Shown: in pieces, positions 8,053 through 18,400 of the stretch
Position numbering within the stretch: the first letter of the stretch is position 1
Layout: each line of letters starts with the position of its first letter
Assembly (NCBI RefSeq): GCF_007990755.1
Contig: NZ_BJXA01000053.1
Coordinates: 1-62,051, forward strand
DNA from: Nocardia ninae NBRC 108245
Lineage (GTDB): Bacteria; Actinomycetota; Actinomycetes; Mycobacteriales; Mycobacteriaceae
Length of the DNA stretch: 62,051 bases
Direction of reading: 5' to 3'
Translations under genes and position numbers: made by a program
The notes under the pieces: generated by a model
What the model saw: only the letters and a program-made list of their open reading frames with translations
Databases searched by the model: none
What the model was told of the DNA's origin: nothing

Positions 8053-9054
8053 CTACGCCTCTTTCTTGGCACGACTCGGCTGAACGCGGGGCGGTTCGTT
8101 CGGCATCTTCGGATACTGCGGTGGCCATGGCGCGTCCATGAGACCCGAGGCCAGATCGCGTTCCGACATTTCCAGTAGTGGGGCAATCGATTGCGGTGTG
8201 CGGTCGGCCCACGGATCGCCCTTGTCGGCCAGCCGCGCGGGCACGGTGGCGATGGTCAGCTCGTCCGGAACGACGGTGTCCAATTCGGACCAGTCGATCG
8301 GGGTGGAGACCTGCCCGCCGACCTTCGGGCGCACACACCACGCCCCGAACACCGTCTTGTGCGGGGCGTTCTGATTGAAGTCGACGAACACGCGGTTGCC
8401 GCGCTCCTCTTTCCACCACTGCGCGGTGATCTCCTCGGGATGGCGGCGCTCCAGCTCCCTGGCCAGCGCGACGGAGGCGGCCCGCACCTGGTATCCATCC
8501 CAATTCGGTTCCAGCGCAACATAAATGTGCAGGCCGCGCGAGCCCGACGTCTTGATCCGTGACTCGATGCCCAACTCCGCGAACAACTCTCGGGTGAGCA
8601 CGGCGGCGTGCTTGAGATCGTCGAAGGTGATGCCGGGGGAGGGATCGAGGTCGATGCGAAGTTCGTCGGCGATCTTCAGGTTGTCCGCCCGGTTGGGCCA
8701 CACGTGAAAACCGAGGCAGCCCTGGTTAACCGCCCACAGAATGTGCGCGAGATCGTGCGCGACGAGCGCGTCGGCGGTGGTGCCGTTCGGCGTGGACACC
8801 TCGACGGTGTGCAGCCACTTCGGCGCGGTTTTCGGCACCCGCTTCTGAAACCACGACTTACCGGACGCGCCGTCGGGATAACGCTCCAGCAGCAACGGAC
8901 GCCCGCCGACCACATTCAGGAACGGTTCGGCCACCGCCTGGTAGTAATGCACGAGATCGAGTTTCGTCTCGCCCCGCTTGGTGAAATACACCTTGTCGGG
9001 ATTGCTGATGGTGACTGTCTGGCCGTCCAGCTCGATATCGACCGACTCGGTCAT
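8053..9054 (-). CDS. LigD-type DNA polymerase domain protein
   Basis: This 333-residue stand-alone polymerase/primase domain is of the LigD PolDom family, which adds (ribo)nucleotides during non-homologous end joining. Metal-binding Asp135 and Asp137 are in RIDLDPSPG, the SGSRGLHIYV motif is at 170-179, and Asp225 is in VFVDFNQNAPHKT. It is the size of the mycobacterial stand-alone homologue Rv3730c rather than full LigD. Its ATG overlaps the stop of the ligase gene (ATGA), so polymerase and ligase are made together as separate chains. No ku gene is in the window. Confidence 0.9.
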   Translation of the reverse strand: MTESVDIELDGQTVTISNPDKVYFTKRGETKLDLVHYYQAVAEPFLNVVGGRPLLLERYPDGASGKSWFQKRVPKTAPKWLHTVEVSTPNGTTADALVAHDLAHILWAVNQGCLGFHVWPNRADNLKIADELRIDLDPSPGITFDDLKHAAVLTRELFAELGIESRIKTSGSRGLHIYVALEPNWDGYQVRAASVALARELERRHPEEITAQWWKEERGNRVFVDFNQNAPHKTVFGAWCVRPKVGGQVSTPIDWSELDTVVPDELTIATVPARLADKGDPWADRTPQSIAPLLEMSERDLASGLMDAPWPPQYPKMPNEPPRVQPSRAKKEA

Positions 9055-10181
9055 GACTTCGCCTCGCTATCGGCTTTCGCGGGCGCTGCGCCGTCGCCCT
9101 TTGCCGGGACCTCGGTGAAGATCGCACTCAATTCGGCGGGCGGTGCCTCATCGAGCTGGGCGTAGGTGCACGATTTCGGCGTGCGGTCGGCCCGGAAGCG
9201 GACCAGCCTGCCGCCGTGGCGCAGCCGCCCGGACTGCACGTGTTCGTAGCGGACCTCGGCGACCAGTTCGGTGCGCAGCGCCTCCCAGGACAGGTCCTTG
9301 CCGCCGGTCCAGCGGCTCACCCCGCCCGGCATCTTGCCGTCGGCCCTGGCCTGCGCCGCGGCATCGGCCCATTCCCGCCACGGATGGTTTTCCAGGGCGT
9401 TCTCGCGCAGCGGTGCCAGTTCCTCGACCAGTTCCTTGCGCCGCGCGGCCGTGAAGCTGCTCGCGACGCCGACGTGGTTGAGATTGCCCTCGTCGTCGAA
9501 CAGGCCGAGCAGCAGCGAACCGACGCCCTCGCCGTCCTTGTGCCAGCGGAATCCGGCGACCACACAGTCGGCGGTGCGTTCATGTTTGACCTTGAGCATC
9601 ACCCGCTTGTCCTGCAGGTAGGTGAGGTCATTGCCCTTGACCATCACCCCGTCGAAGCCGGCGCCCTCGAAACGGGTGAACCAGTCCTCGGCGACGTCGG
9701 GATCCTGGGTGATCGGTGTGAGGTGCACGCGTGCGAGCGCGGTGTCCAAGATCGTTTCCAGCAGCCGCCTGCGTTCGGCGAACGGTTCCTCGGTCAGGTC
9801 CTTGTCGCCGAGGGCGAGCAGGTCGAAGGCGACGAAGCTGGCCGGGGTCTCCACGGCCAGTTTGTTGACCCGTGAGGCGGCCGGGTGCAGCCGATTCTGC
9901 AGGGTGTCGAAGTCGAGGCCCTGCTCGGTGACCACCACGATCTCGCCGTCGACGACGCACCGATCCGGCAGCGCCTGCTTCAGCAGCTCGGCGACCTCGG
10001 GGAAATACCTGGTGAGCGGGCGATCGTTGCGTGAGCCGAGCTCCACCTCGTCTCCGTCGCGGAACACGATGCAGCGGAATCCGTCCCATTTGGGCTCGTA
10101 ACTCAACCCCGCTTCGCGTGGCACGCCGGACGTGGTTTTGGCCAGCATCGGCTTGACGGGCGGCATGACCGGCAGGTCCAC
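9051..10181 (-). CDS. ligC: ATP-dependent DNA ligase
   Basis: This 376-residue ligase has adenylation Lys31 in YEPKWDGFR (motif I, KxDG), then DGEIVV, GVMVKG and LKVKHERTADCVVAGFRW for the later nucleotidyltransferase motifs, and a C-terminal OB-fold region. The size and lack of extra domains fit the LigC class that works with stand-alone LigD-like polymerases in back-up end joining; the gene symbol rests on that similarity. GTG at 10181 was chosen because GAGGAGG lies just upstream. It is the first gene of a coupled pair with the polymerase. Confidence 0.85.
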   Translation of the reverse strand: MDLPVMPPVKPMLAKTTSGVPREAGLSYEPKWDGFRCIVFRDGDEVELGSRNDRPLTRYFPEVAELLKQALPDRCVVDGEIVVVTEQGLDFDTLQNRLHPAASRVNKLAVETPASFVAFDLLALGDKDLTEEPFAERRRLLETILDTALARVHLTPITQDPDVAEDWFTRFEGAGFDGVMVKGNDLTYLQDKRVMLKVKHERTADCVVAGFRWHKDGEGVGSLLLGLFDDEGNLNHVGVASSFTAARRKELVEELAPLRENALENHPWREWADAAAQARADGKMPGGVSRWTGGKDLSWEALRTELVAEVRYEHVQSGRLRHGGRLVRFRADRTPKSCTYAQLDEAPPAELSAIFTEVPAKGDGAAPAKADSEAKS

Positions 10182-10323
10182 GCGATCCTCCTCGGGTTCG
10201 TTGCTCACCCGTACCGACGCCGCGATCGTGCGAAATTCATCGGTGCGGGCAGTGGCCTCGCCGATGATCGTATGCGCCGCATCCGACAAGATCATCGAAC
10301 GCGCGGATGCGGCGGTACACCTC

Positions 10324-10728
10324 TCAGCTGTCCAACCATCCATGCTGCTCGGCGAAGACGGTGAGCCGATCGCGGATGGTGAGAATCTCACCCGCGGTGA
10401 GCGCGGGGCTCGCGTCGAGCAGCAGCTCGGTGATCAGTCGTTTGTGTTCGCTCGCGTTCAGCTGGCCCGAGTTCGACCGATGTTTGGATTTGTGCGGCGC
10501 GGGCGGCGGGCCCGGCTGACCGGCCACCACAGTCAGATTGACGGCCTTCGGCCCACGATCACCCTCTGTCATGTCGAATTCGAACACCCGACCCTGGCGC
10601 AACTCGTCTTCGTCCAGACCGATGTCGTTGACGTGCACGAATACGTCCGGCCCGCCATCTTCCGGTCGAATGAAACCGAATCCCCGAGAGCTGTCGAACG
10701 ACACCAATTTCCCGATGGACACCAACAC
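10324..10728 (-). CDS. Cold-shock-domain protein with C-terminal extension
   Basis: The first 65 residues are a cold-shock domain: GKLVSFDSSRGFGFIRPEDG carries the RNP1-like KxFGFI-type core, and DVFVHVNDI is RNP2. About 65 further residues follow, with a Pro/Gly linker and a helical end (TAGEILTIRDRLTVFAEQHG). This longer CspB-type form occurs in actinomycetes. The likely role is nucleic-acid binding and melting of RNA structure. A GTG start has AGGAG upstream. It stands alone between the ligase and flotillin genes. Confidence 0.85.
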   Translation of the reverse strand: MLVSIGKLVSFDSSRGFGFIRPEDGGPDVFVHVNDIGLDEDELRQGRVFEFDMTEGDRGPKAVNLTVVAGQPGPPPAPHKSKHRSNSGQLNASEHKRLITELLLDASPALTAGEILTIRDRLTVFAEQHGWLDS

Positions 10729-10762
10729 CCGCTCCTCGCCGCGCCGTCGCTACCCGGCCACC

Positions 10763-11863
10763 TTAGCCCGCGTTTTCGCTGTCGTTGGTTGAAAGCGCCT
10801 TTTGTAATGAATTGAAAACGGTGAGGCCCTGGCCGACCATTCCGTTGACGAGTTCGCTCACTCCGTCCGGCCCGTTGAGCACGGTCAGATTCGCGTTCGC
10901 CAATCCGTTCGACGCCTGCTTGACGATTTCCGGAAGTTGTTCGATCAACAACTGGTCCAACGCGATCCGGTTGTTCGACGCGGCCGCGGCGGCCTGGATC
11001 CTGGTGCGGTCGGCCTCCGCCTCGGCCAGGATGCGCACCCGTTCCGCCTCGGCCTGAGCGGGTTTCACCACTTCCGTCTGCAACTGCTGCTCGCGGAGCT
11101 CGGCTTCCTTGCGCGCCTGGATGGCTTGTGCGGTAAGCACTTCCTGCATCGCCATCGCCTCGGCGAGCGGACCCGACTGTGCCGCTTCGGCATTCGCCTT
11201 GTCGATGTCGCGCTGGTACTGCGCGCGCAGGATCGCGGTCTCGCGCTGGTACTCCGCCTGCCTGCGCAGCGACTCCTGCTCGGCCTGCGCGGAGAGCTGC
11301 GCCGCCTGCGATTGCGCGATCTGCGCGTCGCGCTGGACGGAGGCGTTGTGCGGCGCGGCCAGCGCCTGGATGTAGCCGAGGTTGCCATCGTCGATGGACT
11401 GGATCTGGAAGGAGTCCACCCAGAGCCCGATATTGCCCATCTCCACCTTGGAGGCCACGAGCACTTCATCGGCCAGCTTCTGGCGTTCCCGGATGATCTC
11501 CTCGACCGTCATCGAGCCGACGATCGAGCGCAGGTGGCCGGAGAAGATGCGGCCGGTGAGCACCGACATCTCCTTCTCCTGTTCGGACAGGAAGCGTTGC
11601 GCCGCATTGACGATCGAGGTGGTGTCGTTGGCGACCTTGAACGCGATCACCGCACGGACCTCGAGCTGGATCGCCTGCTTGGTGACGCAGCGCTCCTTGA
11701 TCTCGGCCTCGAACATGGCCAGCGAAAGGTAGCTGACCTTGCGGAACAGTGGAATCACCCAGCTGCCGCGGCCGATCACCACCTTGAACGGCGCGTTGTC
11801 CTTGCTCTTGGCGCCGCTGATCAGCATCGCCTCGTCCGGGTTGGGTACGTGGTAACCCAGCAC
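10763..11863 (-). CDS. SPFH/flotillin-like protein
   Basis: This 366-residue protein has an N-terminal SPFH/PHB domain (about 20-180) followed by a long Ala/Glu/Gln-rich coiled coil at about 185-300 (repeats such as QAEYQRETAILRAQYQRDID), as in flotillins. Flotillins organise membrane microdomains. Unlike many bacterial flotillins it shows no clear N-terminal membrane hairpin, so it may attach through a partner. GTG at 11863 has GGGAG upstream. The next gene downstream in position encodes a short NfeD-like OB-fold protein, the usual flotillin partner, which supports the call. Confidence 0.85.
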   Translation of the reverse strand: MLGYHVPNPDEAMLISGAKSKDNAPFKVVIGRGSWVIPLFRKVSYLSLAMFEAEIKERCVTKQAIQLEVRAVIAFKVANDTTSIVNAAQRFLSEQEKEMSVLTGRIFSGHLRSIVGSMTVEEIIRERQKLADEVLVASKVEMGNIGLWVDSFQIQSIDDGNLGYIQALAAPHNASVQRDAQIAQSQAAQLSAQAEQESLRRQAEYQRETAILRAQYQRDIDKANAEAAQSGPLAEAMAMQEVLTAQAIQARKEAELREQQLQTEVVKPAQAEAERVRILAEAEADRTRIQAAAAASNNRIALDQLLIEQLPEIVKQASNGLANANLTVLNGPDGVSELVNGMVGQGLTVFNSLQKALSTNDSENAG

Positions 11864-11893
11864 GGTTGTCTCCCTTACTGTTTCAGAACTGCT

Positions 11894-12127
11894 TCAGAAT
11901 GGTCGGGTCGGTTCCGGCGTCAGCGGAATCCACGGCACCACATCGAGGATGCGTCCCGGATTCACCTCGATGACCAGCACGGTCGCGCCCGCCGGAATCG
12001 GCTCGGCGGCGCGTGCGATGTACAGCTCTGTCCCCCCTCGAATTGCTATCAGTACCTCTCCGAGCAAGCCCGCACCCCGGATCGGCGATGTGAGCGTACC
12101 CGTCAAACCGACCACCGGGTCGCTCAT
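11894..12127 (-). CDS. NfeD-like OB-fold protein, short
   Basis: This 77-residue protein has a pattern of beta strands (GLTGTLTSPIRGAGLLGEVL, ELYIARAAEPIPAGATVLVI, GRILDVVPW) typical of the C-terminal soluble domain of NfeD proteins, without the membrane part. GGAGGAG is well placed before the ATG. It lies 30 bases upstream of the flotillin gene on the same strand, matching the known NfeD-flotillin pairing. The fold call comes from pattern and context. Confidence 0.7.
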   Translation of the reverse strand: MSDPVVGLTGTLTSPIRGAGLLGEVLIAIRGGTELYIARAAEPIPAGATVLVIEVNPGRILDVVPWIPLTPEPTRPF

Positions 12128-12281
12128 CGCACCGATCTCCTCCCGCTGGCAACCAGACCGCCACACTACGTCCCGCACAGCACGTTTCGGTATCCGAACG
12201 GAGACGGCGACCGTGACGCGATCGTTGTCACGCCGGAATGCCCAGGTTGCGGGTGTGTGATCGCCGTCGATAGCCCACGGG

Positions 12282-12294
12282 TATGTTGCTTGCA
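12282..12294 (+). promoter_or_regulatory. Possible leaderless promoter -10 of first caspase-STAND gene
   Basis: TATGTT at 12282-12287 fits an actinobacterial TANNNT -10 element and ends six bases before the ATG. No ribosome site is present, so transcription probably begins at the start codon. The second paralogue has the same arrangement. Confidence 0.45.
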
Positions 12295-15200
12295 TGGGAG
12301 GACGGCTCGCGTTGGTTGTCGGGTCCGAGTGTGCGGCGCTGGGGGAACTGGGGTTCACCGGCGAACTCGCCAACGGGTTGTACGCGAGCTTGACCGAGGT
12401 CGGTGGTTGGCGCTCGGCCACGGAGCTGGACGGGCCGGTGCTGGATCCGACTGCGGGGCAACTGGCGACGGTGATGGATGCGGCGTTCGCGGAGGCCGGG
12501 GAACGGCAGGCGACCTTGTTGCTCGCGTTCATCGGCCACGGCGTGGCGACCAGCGCCGAGGATTTCTATCTGCTCGCGCATGACTCGCCCGCAGTACCCA
12601 ACTCGCGCAACGCCTTTCACCTCACCCAGGAGATCAGGGAACGGCTGAACCAGTCGGCGCTGGACGGCCTGGTGGTGCTGGTCGATGCCTGCGAGACCGG
12701 GCAGGGCGTGATCGGTGCGGCGCGCCGGTGGACCGATCTGCTGGCCCAGTCGGCAGGGCGGATGGAGATGCTGGTCGCGGCCGGCGAGGGGCCCGCCTTT
12801 TCCGGCTGTTTCACCCGAACGATGCTGTCCACGTTCGACATCGGGCTGCCGCTGCGTGGCGAGAATCTGCTGCCCGCCGATCTGGTCGATCCGATCGCCG
12901 GGACCTGCGTTCATCAACAGCCGCAGTATCTTTCGTTCACCTCGGGTTCGGTGTCGGTGGCGCAGACCGCGGATCCGGGGCTCTGGCTGGTGCCCAATAC
13001 CGCGCGACATCGGGATGCCGTAAGTGGGCGCTCGGCAGCGGGATTCGTCGATCAGCTCACCCGCGGACTGCTGGTGACGCCGGATGTTCGTGAGCATCTC
13101 GACGCGATCGTGGACGCGGGCAGTCATCGCCTACGCGTGGTGATCGGCCCAGCCGGTGCGGGTAAGTCCACCTTGCTGGCCATGCTGATTCGACCGAGCC
13201 TGGTCGAAGGGCTCGCGGTGACGCCCGAATACGTCACCGCCGCAGTCTTTCTCACCGCCGCGAGCTCGATCGAGGCGGTCGCGGCCGAGCTGGCGGCGCA
13301 GCTGACCGCGCGACTGCCCGGATTCGCGGAGGCGGCGCAGACGGTGCGCGCGCACCGGGCCAGGGACGAGTTCGACATCTTCGACCTGACGGTGCGGCAC
13401 CCGCTGGCGCGACTGTCGACCGCGGGCAGGCGGGTCACGCTGGTGCTGGACGGGTTGAACCAACCGCAGGAAGGCACCCGGCGGTTGCTCGCCTCCGCCA
13501 TCGCCGATCTGACCAGGCGCGACGATCTGCGGCACGTGCGGGTCATCGTCGGCATCCGGGACGGGACGGGGGTCGAGCACTCGCCGAAGCTGGCGCACAT
13601 GCACCGGATCGAGGTGGGCGAACCCGCCGCCGACGACATCGCCACCGTGGTCGGGTCCGCGCGCGGCAGCGGGGCACCCGCAGACCCGGCGGACTGGGTG
13701 AACTGGATTCAGTCGTTGCTGGTCGAGACGCCGATGGCCGTCGGGGACGGGGCGCATGTGGTTTCCGGCGGCTGGCTGCTGGCTCGGATGTTGGCGGAGG
13801 TGGCGTCGAGCATTACCGACGGTGCGGTCGCCGCCGGTATCGGGTTCGACCGCATTGTCGCCTTGCGCGTCGAAGGGGCGCTGCGCGGCATGTCCGCCGA
13901 AACCACCGGTGCGGCAGGCACTTTCATCAGTGTGCTGGTCGCTGCCGGGGTCGGGCCGGTACTGCCGATCGAGCTGCTCGATGCCGCGATGACGGCGCTC
14001 GGCGTGGACTTCCACATCGCCCGGATCCGGGATATGACGGTAGCTTTGGGCGCGCTGGTGACGCGCAGCCGGCCGGGTACCCCGCGCGAGTCGCTCGGCG
14101 TGACGCACAGCGCCCTGCTGCCCGGACTGCGCAACGAGTGCAGGCTGCTCGGCGCGGAACTCGAGGACGCGCATCGGGCCATCGTGGCCGCGATCAAGGA
14201 GAGCACCAGCGACCGCGCCGCCGACTACGCGCGCGGCTCGGCCGTGCGGCACTGCCTCGCCTATCGGGATTCCGCCAGCGCCCTGCACTTCCTGGAACTG
14301 CTGGAGACCGCGCGATCCGCGGACAACCGCGATCTCTGGGCGGCCTGGGTGCCCGCCTTCATCGAGACGCTCGGCCCCGACCATCCAGATACCCTGACCA
14401 CCCGCAGTCGCGAGGCCTACCACCGCGCCGAGAGCGGCGATCTGGTCGGCGCCATTACCGCCTTCGAGCTGCTGCTGGCCGACCGCCTGCGCATTCTCGG
14501 CCCGGATCACCCCAAAGCCCTTGGCACGCGCGCGAACCTGGCCACCTACCGGGCCCGCTGCGGCGATTACATGGGCGCCCGCGCCGAGTACAAGCGGCTG
14601 TTCAGCGACCAGCGCCGCCTGCTCGGCCCCGATCATCCCGACACTCTGCGCACGCGAAACGACCTGGCGTCCAACCGCGCCGACCTGGGCGACCTCGTCG
14701 GCGCCATCGCCGATTTCGAAGAACTACGCGCCGACCGCTCCCGGGTATTGGGTCCCGAGCACCCGCAAACCCTGAAGACCCGCAACAGCCTGGCCTACTG
14801 GCGCGCCGAGACCGGCGACTTCCCCGGTGCCCGAGCCGATTTCGAGCAGATACTCGACGACTGCCAGCGTGTCTTCGGCCCCGACCGCCCCGCCACCCTG
14901 GCCGCGCGAAACAGCCTGGCCGCCTTCCGCGCTCGCAGCGGCGACCTGGCCGGCGCGGGCGCCGAGTTCAAACACCTGCTCGCCGACCGTCTCCGCGTGC
15001 TGGGCCCCGACCACCCCGACACCCTCACCACCCGAAGCTCCTTGGCGAGTTACCGTGCCGACGCCGGTGACCTCCCCGGCGCGATCGCCGATTTCGCCCG
15101 CCTGCTCGCCGACCGGCTGCGTGTGCTCGGCCCCGACCACCCCGACACCTTCGCCACCCGCAATGAACTGGCCGCCCGCCAAGCCCAGAACGGTGACATC

Positions 15201-15326
15201 GCCGGCGCCGTCGCCGAACTCGAAGTCCTCCTTGTCGCCGAACTCCGCGCCCTGGGCCCCACCCACGCCGCCACCATCCGCACCCAAACCACCCTCGCCT
15301 ACTGGCGCGAGCAGCTCGGGCGGTGA
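12294..15326 (+). CDS. Caspase-like / STAND NTPase / TPR protein (first of tandem pair)
   Basis: This is a 1010-residue soluble protein. Residues 1-235 form a caspase-like (peptidase C14-type) domain with His82 in AFIGHG and Cys133 in VLVDACETGQG, the expected catalytic dyad. Residues 280-430 are a P-loop NTPase with Walker A GPAGAGKST at 285-293 and Walker B VTLVLDG ending at Asp386-Gly387, of STAND type. A helical region follows to about 690. Seven full 42-residue TPR-like repeats (LGPDHPDTL...GDLVGAI...LLADRLR) and one partial repeat then run to the C-terminus. Sensor repeats, switch NTPase and protease effector together match the layout of NLR-like immune or cell-death proteins. The role in phage defence is inference. 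A close paralogue follows directly. Confidence 0.85.
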   Translation: MGGRLALVVGSECAALGELGFTGELANGLYASLTEVGGWRSATELDGPVLDPTAGQLATVMDAAFAEAGERQATLLLAFIGHGVATSAEDFYLLAHDSPAVPNSRNAFHLTQEIRERLNQSALDGLVVLVDACETGQGVIGAARRWTDLLAQSAGRMEMLVAAGEGPAFSGCFTRTMLSTFDIGLPLRGENLLPADLVDPIAGTCVHQQPQYLSFTSGSVSVAQTADPGLWLVPNTARHRDAVSGRSAAGFVDQLTRGLLVTPDVREHLDAIVDAGSHRLRVVIGPAGAGKSTLLAMLIRPSLVEGLAVTPEYVTAAVFLTAASSIEAVAAELAAQLTARLPGFAEAAQTVRAHRARDEFDIFDLTVRHPLARLSTAGRRVTLVLDGLNQPQEGTRRLLASAIADLTRRDDLRHVRVIVGIRDGTGVEHSPKLAHMHRIEVGEPAADDIATVVGSARGSGAPADPADWVNWIQSLLVETPMAVGDGAHVVSGGWLLARMLAEVASSITDGAVAAGIGFDRIVALRVEGALRGMSAETTGAAGTFISVLVAAGVGPVLPIELLDAAMTALGVDFHIARIRDMTVALGALVTRSRPGTPRESLGVTHSALLPGLRNECRLLGAELEDAHRAIVAAIKESTSDRAADYARGSAVRHCLAYRDSASALHFLELLETARSADNRDLWAAWVPAFIETLGPDHPDTLTTRSREAYHRAESGDLVGAITAFELLLADRLRILGPDHPKALGTRANLATYRARCGDYMGARAEYKRLFSDQRRLLGPDHPDTLRTRNDLASNRADLGDLVGAIADFEELRADRSRVLGPEHPQTLKTRNSLAYWRAETGDFPGARADFEQILDDCQRVFGPDRPATLAARNSLAAFRARSGDLAGAGAEFKHLLADRLRVLGPDHPDTLTTRSSLASYRADAGDLPGAIADFARLLADRLRVLGPDHPDTFATRNELAARQAQNGDIAGAVAELEVLLVAELRALGPTHAATIRTQTTLAYWREQLGR

Positions 15327-15346
15327 TTCCCGCTGATCCGCACCGA

Positions 15347-15400
15347 CTCTCGGGATCCGCACCGCTGGGGGCACCCCCGAGTGGGTGCGGGTCCCGAGAG
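15347..15400. repeat. Intergenic hairpin, copy 1 of a dispersed repeat
   Basis: CTCTCGGGA-T-CCGCACC (15347-15363) pairs with GGTGCGGGTCCCGAGAG (15384-15400), and a GGGGG/CCCCC hairpin is nested in the loop. It lies between the two paralogues and could terminate the first transcript. A near-identical right arm recurs at 54521. Confidence 0.6.
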
Positions 15401-15430
15401 CCAGTGCAGGTTTCCGCATAGCGCGCACGG

Positions 15431-15444
15431 TATGTTCCCTGGCA
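15431..15444 (+). promoter_or_regulatory. Possible leaderless promoter -10 of second caspase-STAND gene
   Basis: TATGTT at 15431-15436 ends seven bases before the ATG at 15444. Upstream, ATAGC and CACGG are shared with the first paralogue, so the promoter appears to have been duplicated with the gene. Confidence 0.45.
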
Positions 15445-18400
15445 TGGGAGGACGGCTTGCGCTGGTGGTGGGGTCGGAGTGTGCGGCGTTGGGGGAGCTG
15501 GGGTTCACGGATCGGCTGGCTGCTGATCTGTATGCGCGGCTGCGGGAGTCGGGCGGGTGGGGGAGTGCGACGGAGGTCGACGGGCCGGTGCTCGATCCGA
15601 CTGCGGGGGAACTGGTTACGGCGATCGATGCGGCGTTCGACCGGGCTTCGGAGCAGCGGGCGACGCTGTTGGTCGCGTTCATCGGGCATGGGACGGCTAC
15701 CAATTCGGGGGACTTCTATCTGATGGCGCGCGATTCGCCGGTAGTGCCGCGGTCGGACAACGCGTTTCATTTGACGCAGGGGATCAGGGAGCGGCTCAAT
15801 ACTTCTGCGCTGGACGGGTTGATCGTGTTGGTCGACGCGTGTGAGACCGAGCAGGGGGTGCGGGGTGCCGCACGGTTGTGGACCGGGCCGCTGGCGCGGT
15901 CGGCGGGGCGGATGGAGTTGCTGGTGGCGGCGGGGGACGGGCCTGCTTATGCGGGATGTTTCACTCGCACAATGCTTTCCACCTTCGGTGCCGGACTGCC
16001 GCTGCGTGGCGAGAATCTGCTGCCGTACGACCTGGTCGATCCGGTCGCGCGCGGTTGTGCCCTGCAACAGCCGTTGCACTTGTCGTTCACCGCGGGCACG
16101 GTGTCCACGAGTCCCGGTGGTGATGCCGGATTGTGGTTGGTACCCAACGCGGCTCGGCGCAGAGACGCGCTCACCGGTCGGCCCGCGGCCGGTGTCGTCG
16201 ACCAGTTGACCCGCCGATTGCTGTTCACCGACACAATGCGTGAGTGCCTCGCCGACGTGATCGACGCGGGTGGCCAGCGGTTGCGCGCGGTGGTCGGTCC
16301 GCCGGGCGCAGGCAAGTCGACCCTGATGGCGCTGCTGATCCGGCCCAGCGTGGTCGATGGTCTGGCCATCGCGCCCGAATATGTCACTGCGGCAGTCTTT
16401 CTCACGGCGAGCAGCTCGCTCGAATCGGTGGCCGAGGAGTTGTCTGCTCAGCTGGCGGAGCGAGTTCCGGGGTACGTCGAAGCACTGCGCGCCGCTCAGG
16501 AACATGCCGAAGCTGCTGAATCGGATGTTTTCGACATCTGTGTCCGGCGGCCGCTGGCCGCGGTATCGAGGCCGGGTAGCCGGATCACGCTCGTGCTGGA
16601 CGGCCTCGATCAGCCGGAAGCGGGCAGCCGAAAACTGTTGGTAGCGGCGGTCGCCGAGCTCACCGGTTGCGATGATCTGCGGCATGTCCGCGTCATCGCC
16701 GCGATCCGGAAGGGATCCGGCACCGACCGGCACCCGGCCCTCGCCCACATGCATCGCGTCGCGCTGCCCGAGCCGACCGCCGCCGACATTGCCGCCCTCG
16801 TGCAGGCCGGGTGGCGTGAGCTCGTTCCGGTTGCCCCGACCAGTTCGACCGACGCGCCCACTGGACTCGGTGCGCCTGCGAAGTCGCCGAGCGGCACAGT
16901 GCCCACACCCCAAGGGCTGCCGCCCTGGCTCGAAGAGACAAGCAGTTCGGACGACGGCCCGGTTTGGGGTACACCGCAGCCGGACATTGCCGAGGACGAA
17001 GACGAGGCCGTCAGGGCGCCGGAAGCCGGGGGCTGGCTGCTGGCTCGGTTGCAAAGCGAAGTCCTGCCGTCGTTGAGCGGGCGCTCGGTGTCGGTCGGCA
17101 CCGAACTGGAAGCCGTTGTGGCCCAGCGAGTTCGCACCGCGATGTACACGGCCGGATCCGCTGCGGCCGGCTCGATCGGTCCGATGCTCGCCATCCTCGT
17201 GGCGGCCGGGGCAGGCCCGGTGTTACCCATCGAGCTGCTCGAGAGCGCGATGTCGTCGTTCCGTGAAGACATCACGTCGGTCCGTATCCGCGATATCACG
17301 GTCAGCCTGGGCGCGTTGCTCACGCGCAGCAACCCGGGCACCACGCAGGAGTCCCTCGGCATCGCCCACAACGCACTGCTGCCTGCGCTGACAGCTCAGT
17401 TCGAGTGGTTCGACGTGGCGATGAAAGACGCGCACCGCGCGATCATCGCGGCCACGATGCGGTGCGCCAGCGCCCGAGCTGTCGAGTACGCCCGTGGATC
17501 GACGGCCCGCCACTATCTCGAATGCGGAGACAGCGGCCGAGCGCTGGCCTACCTCACCACCCTCGAGACGCCGCGCGCCGCCGACAACCGCGATCTGTGG
17601 GCCGCGTGGTTGCCGTCGATCGAGGCAGTGGTCGGTGCGGTGCATCCTGATGCGTTGCAGGCGCGGGAGTATCTGGCGCTGCGGCGGGCGGAGAGCGGCG
17701 ATCTGCCCGGTGCGATCGCCGAGTACACGCGCCTGCTCGATGACCAGCTCACGATCCTCGGCCCGGACCATCCGAACACTTTCACGACACGCCATCACCT
17801 GGCCGTGTGCCGTGGTGAGTCCGGTGATGCGGCGGACGCCGCGGCAGAGTTGACCCGGGTCCTCGCCGACCGGCGCCGAGTGCTCGGCGCAGACCACGCG
17901 GCGACCTTGGCTACGCGGAACAGACTCATTTCACTTAAGGCGCTGCGGGGCGACCTGTCCGGCGCCATCGCCGAGGCGCGGCAATTGCTGGACGATCAGC
18001 GTCGCATCCTGGGCTCCGATCACCCCGACACCATGGCAACCCGTAGCAACCTCGCGGGATATCTCAGCCAGAACGGGGACTCGGCGGGCGCCATAACGGA
18101 GCTGTCGGAGCTACTCACGGATCAGCGCGAGGTGCTGGGGCCCGACGACAGCCGGGTGCGGCTCACCCGCGCGAAACTCGCTACTGTGCGAGCGCGCGAT
18201 GGCGACATCGCCGGGGCGATCGCGGCGGCCGAAACCGTGCTGGCCGAACAACTTCGCCTGCACGGACCCGACGACCCGAGCGTGCTGCGGACGCGCACGA
18301 ACCTCGCGGCCTATCGCGCACAGGCCGGCGACCTGGCGCGTGCGACGGCCGAGCTGGAAGACGTGGTGGCCGACCGGATGCGGGTGCAGGGCCGGGGTCA

